From: Chloroflexota bacterium
Lineage (GTDB): Bacteria; Chloroflexota; Anaerolineae; B4-G1; DUEL01
DNA: 64,000 nt
NCBI GenBank assembly: GCA_014874475.1
Contig: JADBJJ010000023.1
Coordinates: forward strand, 190,001-254,000
Reading direction: 5' to 3'
Below the pieces are notes generated by a model, which saw nothing but the letters and a program-made list of their open reading frames with translations, was not told where the DNA came from and made no database searches. The position numbers and the translations under genes are program-made. Positions 59,680 through 64,000 of the stretch are shown piece by piece; the first letter of the stretch is position 1, and every line of letters begins with the position of its first letter.

Positions 59680-61161
59680 TCATATCCGGCATGGCATCTC
59701 GCTGATGACGGCGATGAATTCGGCCGTGCGGCGGACCAGCGTCTCAATCGGCATTGAGTCCGAAAAGGCCCTCTCAAACATCGCCCGCAACTGGCGGGAG
59801 ACTTTGACATATTCGGGAATGGATGGACGGGCCCGGCCCAAAGGAATCACCTCCGAGACCCACGATAGCAAGGGGGCACCATTCGGCGAGACCAGTCGGT
59901 TAAACGACGGGTTGGGCAGAATCTGGAGGAGTTCCCGGTAATACGGGCCAACCTGGGCCGGGTTGGTGGCAAACCGGAGAACATCCATCACCCGCTGGGG
60001 ACAAGGACTCTGGCGCAGGATGACATATGAAGTTCCGCCGACGGTGGGAGCCGGACGACCGCCGGGAGCCACCGGAGGCAGGATGTACCCCACCCGCTCC
60101 TGGAACTCCCTGTCGTCCCAGCCGCTGACGGCGCGGATCAGGTCGGCCTCATAACTTCCGCCCAGGGCCATCACAGCCTTACCGCTGGCGAAGAGCCGGA
60201 AGGCCGTGTCCTCCCGGTAGCGGATGACATCAGGGGGGCTTACCTGGCGGGTCAAGACCAGTTCGCGGAGGAACCGGAGCGCCCGGCAGGTCGCGGGGCT
60301 ATTCAGCACCACTTCCCCGTTTTCAAAAATCTCCCCACCCGCTGACCAGATGAAGGGCATCAGCATGTAGACGGTCGCCTCTCCGCCCGCCACGCCACCA
60401 GGGAAGACCAGGGGGTAAGTATAGCCATACCGTTCCTGCACCTGCGGCTGAAGAAAGTGAGAGGCCACTGCGACCAACTCGTCCCAGTCCCCGGGAGGGA
60501 GCAGCCCTTCGCTCTCCAGCCAGTCCTTCCGGTACCAGAGCAATGAAAGGTCAGCCTTCACCGGCAGGCCGTACAATCGGTCCTGATAAGAGTTGGCGCT
60601 GATGAAGGCCGGGTACAGGTCCTTCCCGAAGGTGGAATGGTTCCAGTGCGAGTTCAGGCTCTCCAGGGGATAAAGGAATCCCGCCCGGGCCAGCCCAGCC
60701 ACCCAGACGCAGTCCACCATCGCCGCGTCGGGGGCGGTGCCGCCGCCTACGGCCGTGCTGAGAAAGTCGTAAAGCCGGGTATGGCTGACCACTTCCACCT
60801 GGAAGGAGACCGGCTGCTGGGGATGGGCGACATTCCAGGCCTTGCGGACATGCTCCAGCAGGTGTGACCACCGGATGTCGGAACACACGAACTGGATGGA
60901 AGTGCCTGCAGCAATCTGGCGAGGGGAAGAGTCGTTAACAAAGGTGCCAGCCCCGGGGCAGCGGACCAAAACTCCTTCGTACTCCAATTCCTTCAGGGCC
61001 TGACGCACAGGGGACCGGCTGATGCCGTAGAGCCGACAAAGTTCATGCTCCGTGGGAATCCGGTCTCCCGGTTTCCACAGGCCGCTCTCTATCTGCTCCC
61101 GGATCAGAGTCTTGAGTTGATGGTAGATGGGGATAGGGGAATCCCGCTCAATCTTTGCCAT
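59680..61161 (-). CDS. Fusion regulator: GntR winged helix plus solute-binding-protein domain
   Basis: 493 residues, no signal peptide. Residues ~8-75 are a GntR winged helix (IPIYHQLKTLIREQIESGLW, KPGDRIPTEHELCRLYGISR, SPVRQALKELEYEGVLV). The rest (~85-450) is an SBP_bac_1-type domain: APDAAMVDCVWVAGLARAGF, LYGLPVKADLSLLWYRKDWL, WDELVAVASHFLQP, LFASGKAVMALGGSYEADLI and a C-terminal helical lobe. A binding-protein fold thus replaces the usual FCD/UTRA effector domain. It lies directly upstream of malEFG-GH57, and a 9-bp inverted repeat overlaps its -10 box. Inference: a cytosolic one-component sensor of maltodextrins or a similar sugar controlling the locus. Confidence 0.85.
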   Translation of the reverse strand: MAKIERDSPIPIYHQLKTLIREQIESGLWKPGDRIPTEHELCRLYGISRSPVRQALKELEYEGVLVRCPGAGTFVNDSSPRQIAAGTSIQFVCSDIRWSHLLEHVRKAWNVAHPQQPVSFQVEVVSHTRLYDFLSTAVGGGTAPDAAMVDCVWVAGLARAGFLYPLESLNSHWNHSTFGKDLYPAFISANSYQDRLYGLPVKADLSLLWYRKDWLESEGLLPPGDWDELVAVASHFLQPQVQERYGYTYPLVFPGGVAGGEATVYMLMPFIWSAGGEIFENGEVVLNSPATCRALRFLRELVLTRQVSPPDVIRYREDTAFRLFASGKAVMALGGSYEADLIRAVSGWDDREFQERVGYILPPVAPGGRPAPTVGGTSYVILRQSPCPQRVMDVLRFATNPAQVGPYYRELLQILPNPSFNRLVSPNGAPLLSWVSEVIPLGRARPSIPEYVKVSRQLRAMFERAFSDSMPIETLVRRTAEFIAVISEMPCRI

Positions 61162-61174
61162 TGCGGCCCCGGCT

Positions 61175-61204
61175 TTTGGTGTACTGATATAATATTACAC
61201 CAAA
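61175..61204. promoter_or_regulatory. Inverted-repeat operator of the GntR-SBP regulator
   Basis: TTTGGTGTA (61175-61183) and TACACCAAA (61196-61204) are perfect 9-bp arms with a 12-nt AT-rich spacer, overlapping the -10 at 61192-61197. Confidence 0.75.
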
Positions 61205-61220
61205 GTGTTCGTTTTGTCAA
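61192..61220 (-). promoter_or_regulatory. Promoter of the GntR-SBP / mal locus
   Basis: Minus-strand TTGACA (61215-61220), 17-nt spacer, TAATAT (61192-61197). No separate strong promoter was seen in the 157-nt gap before malE. Confidence 0.75.
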
Positions 61221-61348
61221 GGGGTTTGGGGCGGTGCATTTTGATTTCACCCCCCATCTCCGAAGGGACTGGACAAACCGGCGAACGGGCCTCTCCATCC
61301 CCAGGCCCCGATGCCCTCTCGGATAGGGGTAAAGTTGGGCAACGCACC

Positions 61349-61377
61349 TTGACAATTTCCGGGCATTGTGGTATATT
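61349..61377 (+). promoter_or_regulatory. Promoter of the lysW operon
   Basis: Perfect TTGACA (61349-61354), 17-nt spacer, TATATT (61372-61377). Predicted start near 61384, giving a ~227-nt leader. The preceding gap 61221-61348 shows no gene. Confidence 0.8.
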
Positions 61378-61407
61378 AAGGGACAATCTATCAGGGCACT
61401 GGATGCA

Positions 61408-61518
61408 ATGATACTCCCGATCGTCCGAAACTCCCGACGAGCCCGAGCCAAGCGCTCCCAGACCTGGGGGCTCTGGGGAGTTTCGCGTCGCCTTCCGCCG
61501 CCCTGTGGTAACGATTAA
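61408..61518 (+). CDS. Arg-rich leader peptide of the lysW attenuator
   Basis: A 36-codon frame ATG to TAA with 7 Arg codons. Five Arg and one Lys fall in the 10-codon stretch RNSRRARAKR (residues 7-16), four of them the rare codon CGA. The Arg codons overlap the left arm of a 10-bp hairpin (61426-61435 with 61476-61485). A weak AGGG lies about 11 nt upstream. Arg-codon clusters in a short leader followed by alternative hairpins and a terminator are the hallmark of ribosome-mediated attenuation. There is no evidence that the peptide itself acts. Confidence 0.6.
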   Translation: MILPIVRNSRRARAKRSQTWGLWGVSRRLPPPCGND

Positions 61519-61566
61519 GCCCAGTATCTAACCCCGAACTTTGCAGGAAAGGCCGACTCCCTGGAG
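61426..61566 (+). promoter_or_regulatory. Attenuator: mutually exclusive leader hairpins
   Basis: Region 1 CGAAACTCCC (61426-61435) pairs with region 2 GGGAGTTTCG (61476-61485), reinforced by GAGCCC/GGGCTC inside (61439-61444, 61468-61473). Region 2 extended (CTCTGGGGAGT, 61471-61481) can instead pair with region 3 ACTCCCTGGAG (61556-61566): 11 contiguous pairs, two of them G-T. Region 3 is the left arm and loop of the terminator at 61552-61584, so pairing 2:3 is an antiterminator. Confidence 0.65.
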
Positions 61567-61584
61567 CAGGGAGTCGGCTTTTTT
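61552..61584 (+). terminator. Intrinsic terminator before lysW
   Basis: Perfect 11-bp stem GCCGACTCCCT/AGGGAGTCGGC with a GGAGC loop and TTTTTT, ending 27 nt before the lysW ATG. Confidence 0.93.
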
Positions 61585-61610
61585 ATATCCCATCCAAAAG
61601 GAGGTACGAG

Positions 61611-61775
61611 ATGGTTCAATGTCCCGAATGCGCCGCCGAACTGAACCTGGCCCCAGACATGGAGGTGGGCGAGATCGTCCTCTGCCCCGATTGCGGGGTG
61701 GAACTGGAGGTGCGAAGCCTCAACCCCATCGTCCTGGAATTGGCCCCGCAAGAGGAAGAAGACTGGGGGGAATAG
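61611..61775 (+). CDS. lysW: LysW amino-group carrier protein
   Basis: 54-residue acidic carrier. Zinc-ribbon knuckles CPEC (4-7) and [10 protein letters not shown] (25-28 for the Cys pair) and the conserved C-terminal EEEDWGE, whose final Glu gamma-carboxyl is ligated to alpha-aminoadipate or glutamate. It carries lysine or arginine/ornithine intermediates, protecting the alpha-amino group in place of acetylation. AAAGGAGG precedes the ATG. It is directly followed by two ATP-grasp ligases. Confidence 0.95.
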   Translation: MVQCPECAAELNLAPDMEVGEIVLCPDCGVELEVRSLNPIVLELAPQEEEDWGE

Positions 61776-61776
61776 A

Positions 61777-62658
61777 ATGCGCGTGGGGATCCTCTGCTCT
61801 CGCGTCCGGGTGGAGGAGAAACTGCTCTTCCAGGCCTTCCAGAATCGGGGCGTGGAGACGGTGCGGATAGACGACGAGGCGATCGTACTGGGGCTTCCGG
61901 GCGCTTCCTCGCTCCGCCTGGTGGGGGAAGAGGCAGTCAGCCCCTGCGACGTGGTCCTCATTCGCTCGCTGAGCCACTCCCGGGCCCTCTATGCCAGCCA
62001 GATGCTCAGCGCAAGCGACCAGATCACCATCAACGCGCCGGAAGTGATCGCCCTCTGCGGGGATAAATTGCAGACCAGTCTGGCGCTTGCCCGTCGGGGC
62101 GTCCCCACCCCCGCCGTCCGCGTGGCCTTCTCCCCAGAGGCAGCGCTGGCAGCCATAGAGGAAATGGGCTATCCGGTCGTTCTCAAGCCGCTGAATGGCT
62201 CCTGGGGACGCCTTCAGGCCAAAATCAATGACCGGGACGCCGCAGAAGCGATTCTGGAGCACAAGCAGACCCTCGGCGGATATACCCACTCCATCTTTTA
62301 CATCCAGGAGTACATCCCCAAACCCGGACGGGACATCCGCAGTTTCGTCGTGGGGGGAGAGACCATCGCAGCCATTTACCGCACATCGTCCCACTGGATC
62401 ACCAACACGGCCCGGGGGGCCCAGGCCACCGGATGTCCCATCACCCCCGAGATTGACGCCATCTCCCAGGCGGCGGCGGAGGCGGTGGGCGGTGGGGTGG
62501 TCGCAGTGGACATCCTGGAGGCCCCGGATGGCCGCCTGCTGGTTTCGGAGGTGAACCACACCCCGGAGTTCCGCAACAGTATCGCTCCCACCGGTGTGGA
62601 CATCCCTGGCCGCATTGCCGATTACGTTCTGGAGGTCGCCATGAAGTCGGAACGATAA
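61777..62658 (+). CDS. lysX: LysX-type ATP-grasp ligase (LysW:alpha-aminoadipate)
   Basis: 293-residue RimK-like ATP-grasp ligase that joins an amino-acid alpha-amino group to the LysW C-terminal Glu. Blocks shared with known LysX are [60 protein letters not shown] and [20 protein letters not shown], the last followed by VDIPG. That C-terminal N-S...TGVDIPG stretch is closer to Thermus LysX than in the next gene, suggesting alpha-aminoadipate as substrate. The start lies 1 nt after lysW. Confidence 0.88.
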   Translation: MRVGILCSRVRVEEKLLFQAFQNRGVETVRIDDEAIVLGLPGASSLRLVGEEAVSPCDVVLIRSLSHSRALYASQMLSASDQITINAPEVIALCGDKLQTSLALARRGVPTPAVRVAFSPEAALAAIEEMGYPVVLKPLNGSWGRLQAKINDRDAAEAILEHKQTLGGYTHSIFYIQEYIPKPGRDIRSFVVGGETIAAIYRTSSHWITNTARGAQATGCPITPEIDAISQAAAEAVGGGVVAVDILEAPDGRLLVSEVNHTPEFRNSIAPTGVDIPGRIADYVLEVAMKSER

Positions 62659-62660
62659 AG

Positions 62661-63542
62661 TTGGGCATCCTCTATTCTCGCGTCCGGCCGGAAGAGAAAG
62701 CCATCTTCCGAGCACTGGCGGCCCGGGGGGTGAATTTTGACCGGCTGGATGAGGAGAATCTGTTCCTGTATCTTCACGCCAACGGCCTGGCCCGGAAGTA
62801 CGACCTGATCTGGAGCCGCATGGTCAGCCACACGCGGGCCCTTTATCTGCTGAGCATTCTGAACGGATGGGGAATCCCCACCGTCAACGATTACCGGACT
62901 GTCCTTACCTGCGGGGATAAAGTGCTGACTAGCCAGGCATTGATCGGGCACGGCCTGCCCACCCCCTGCACCGCCGTCGCCTTTGGGGCCGAGGCGGCCA
63001 TAGAGGCTATGGAGGAGATAGGGTATCCCGTCGTGCTCAAGCCCGCTGTCGGCTCCTGGGGACGGTTGCTGAGCAAAGTGAACGACCGGGAGACGGCAGA
63101 GGCCCTGCTGGCCCACAAGACGACCCTCGGCGGGCCAGGGCACAGTGTCTTCTACATCCAGGAGTACGTGGAGAAGCCCAGTCGGGATATCCGCGTGATG
63201 GTGGTGGGCGAAGAAGTGCTCTACGCCATCTACCGCCGGTCGCCCCACTGGATCACCAACACCGCGCGCGGGGCGGAAGCCCTCCCCTGTCCGCTGACCC
63301 CCGAGATTGCTGAACTGGCCCTGCGTGCCGCCCGCGCCGTGGGCAGCGGCATTCTGGCCGTGGACCTGCTGGAAGATGCCGACGGTCGCTTGCTGGTCTC
63401 GGAAGTGAACCACACCCCCGAATTTCACGGCGCCATGCAGGTCGTGGAGGTGGATATCGCCGGGAAGATGGCCGACTATGTAGTGAGATTGGCCGGCATC
63501 AGAAATTCATCCTGTCCCCCAACCGCACTGAGAAAGCAATAG
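62661..63542 (+). CDS. Second LysX/ArgX-type ATP-grasp ligase (possibly LysW:glutamate)
   Basis: 293 residues, paralogous to the preceding gene ([80 protein letters not shown]). The substrate-side C terminus differs ([13 protein letters not shown] instead of NS...TGVDIPG), so it may act on glutamate for arginine synthesis (ArgX). The start is TTG only 2 nt after the upstream stop, so translation is probably coupled. The two paralogs suggest LysW serves both lysine and arginine pathways, as in Sulfolobus. Confidence 0.82.
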   Translation: MGILYSRVRPEEKAIFRALAARGVNFDRLDEENLFLYLHANGLARKYDLIWSRMVSHTRALYLLSILNGWGIPTVNDYRTVLTCGDKVLTSQALIGHGLPTPCTAVAFGAEAAIEAMEEIGYPVVLKPAVGSWGRLLSKVNDRETAEALLAHKTTLGGPGHSVFYIQEYVEKPSRDIRVMVVGEEVLYAIYRRSPHWITNTARGAEALPCPLTPEIAELALRAARAVGSGILAVDLLEDADGRLLVSEVNHTPEFHGAMQVVEVDIAGKMADYVVRLAGIRNSSCPPTALRKQ

Positions 63543-63555
63543 GTCAGGAGGAGAG

Positions 63556-64000
63556 AATGGACGTTTCTATCGTGGGTGCATCCGGATATGCGGGGGGAGA
63601 ACTGCTGCGGTTGCTCCTGGACCATCCCCACGTCCGGGTCAAACAGGCGACGTCGGAACAGTACGCCGGTCAGCCGGTGTACTTCCTGCATCCCAACTTG
63701 CGGGGACGGACGGACCTGCGGTTTGTCCGGCTGGCGGACCTGGAGCCGTGCGACGTGCTCTTCATTGCTCTCCCCCACGGCCTGGTCGCCCCCCGGATCG
63801 GAGAGTTCGCTTCAGTGGCAGAACGGCTGATAGATTTGAGCGCCGATTTCCGCCTGCGCAATTCCGCCGACTATCCTCGCTGGTACGGCTGGGAGCATCC
63901 GGCGCCGGAGTGGCTTCCCTGCTTCGTCTACGGCCTGCCGGAACTCCATCGGGAGGAGTTGCGGAGCGCGCGCTACGTCAGCGGCGTGGGGTGCAACGCT
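63556..64000 (+). CDS. argC: N-acyl-gamma-glutamyl/aminoadipyl-phosphate reductase, 5' part
   Basis: ArgC/LysY-type NADPH reductase converting the LysW-bound acyl phosphate to the semialdehyde. The first 148 codons are present; the gene runs off the right edge. The Rossmann motif is SIVGASGYAGGELLRLL, followed by FIALPHGLVAP, IDLSADFRLRN and YGLPELHREEL; the window ends in SGVGCNA, which contains the catalytic Cys. AGGAGGAG precedes the ATG. Fourth gene of the lysW operon. Whether it serves lysine, arginine or both cannot be told from this part. Confidence 0.93.

Noticed and set aside
61384-61611. lysW leader considered as lysine riboswitch or T-box
   Set aside because: No L-box core motifs and no T-box AGGGTGGNACCGCG sequence are present; the leader-peptide attenuator explains the structure better.

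Overview
The window is about 60% GC and densely packed bacterial chromosome. Several traits together suggest a thermophilic or anaerobic member of Chloroflexota (Anaerolineae-like): a LysW-dependent amino-acid pathway with two LysX/ArgX-type ligases, an archaeal-type S-adenosylmethionine synthetase, a tungsten/molybdopterin aldehyde:ferredoxin oxidoreductase, GH57/GH94/GH130 enzymes, PdxST vitamin B6 synthesis, an R3H-type AAA ATPase and a helicase-C3-like protein. The lineage is an inference from gene content; no marker search was possible.

Layout. 1-2451: the 5' end of a 16S rRNA gene running leftward off the window with tandem promoters, then a complete 2.0-kb insertion sequence with inverted repeats and a 4-bp target duplication. 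2546-7206: sensor histidine kinase, tRNA-Gln, galE and threonine aldolase. 7331-12030: tRNA-Phe, a TPR-gene remnant, then tRNA-Thr, tRNA-Tyr, tRNA-Thr, rpmG, tRNA-Trp, secE, nusG, rplK, rplA, an L10 leader with terminator, rplJ and rplL. 12114-14561: a PadR regulator with a palindromic operator and a flavodoxin/SCP2/membrane fusion protein. 14653-17643: histidine phosphatase, nth, gmk, an FmdB-type zinc ribbon and tmk. 17727-22349: one leftward run of pdxS, pdxT, a coiled-coil nuclease, an R3H AAA ATPase and a HEPN/MNT pair. 22459-28729: a SAM-I riboswitch in front of archaeal-type mat, then a helicase-C3-like protein and a methyltransferase-like protein. 28777-40807: rplY, a MoaD/AOR/SDR operon, a radical-SAM protein, a GH3-like membrane protein, a Ser/Thr kinase, DegV and a HAD phosphatase. 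40857-51576: a LacI-controlled oligosaccharide locus (LacI, five-gene Opp-type ABC transporter, GH130, GH94). 51607-61220: tlyA, then a starch/maltodextrin locus (GH57, MalG, MalF, MalE) headed by a GntR-SBP fusion regulator. 61349-64000: the lysW-lysX-argX-argC operon, preceded by what reads as a complete translation-coupled arginine attenuator.

How the genes work together. Two sugar uptake systems each carry their own regulator, transporter and hydrolase or phosphorylase. The LacI regulon is tied together by three copies of a 14-bp palindrome, at its own promoter and before GH94. The maltodextrin locus is headed by an unusual regulator in which a GntR helix-turn-helix is fused to a periplasmic-binding-protein-like domain, with its own 9-bp inverted repeat over the -10 region. 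RNA-level control is frequent: L10 leader, SAM-I riboswitch, a terminator just after the rplY promoter, and the Arg-rich leader peptide with mutually exclusive hairpins before lysW.

The strongest candidates for something undescribed are the arginine attenuator on a LysW operon, the GntR-SBP one-component regulator, and the flavodoxin-SCP2-membrane fusion.
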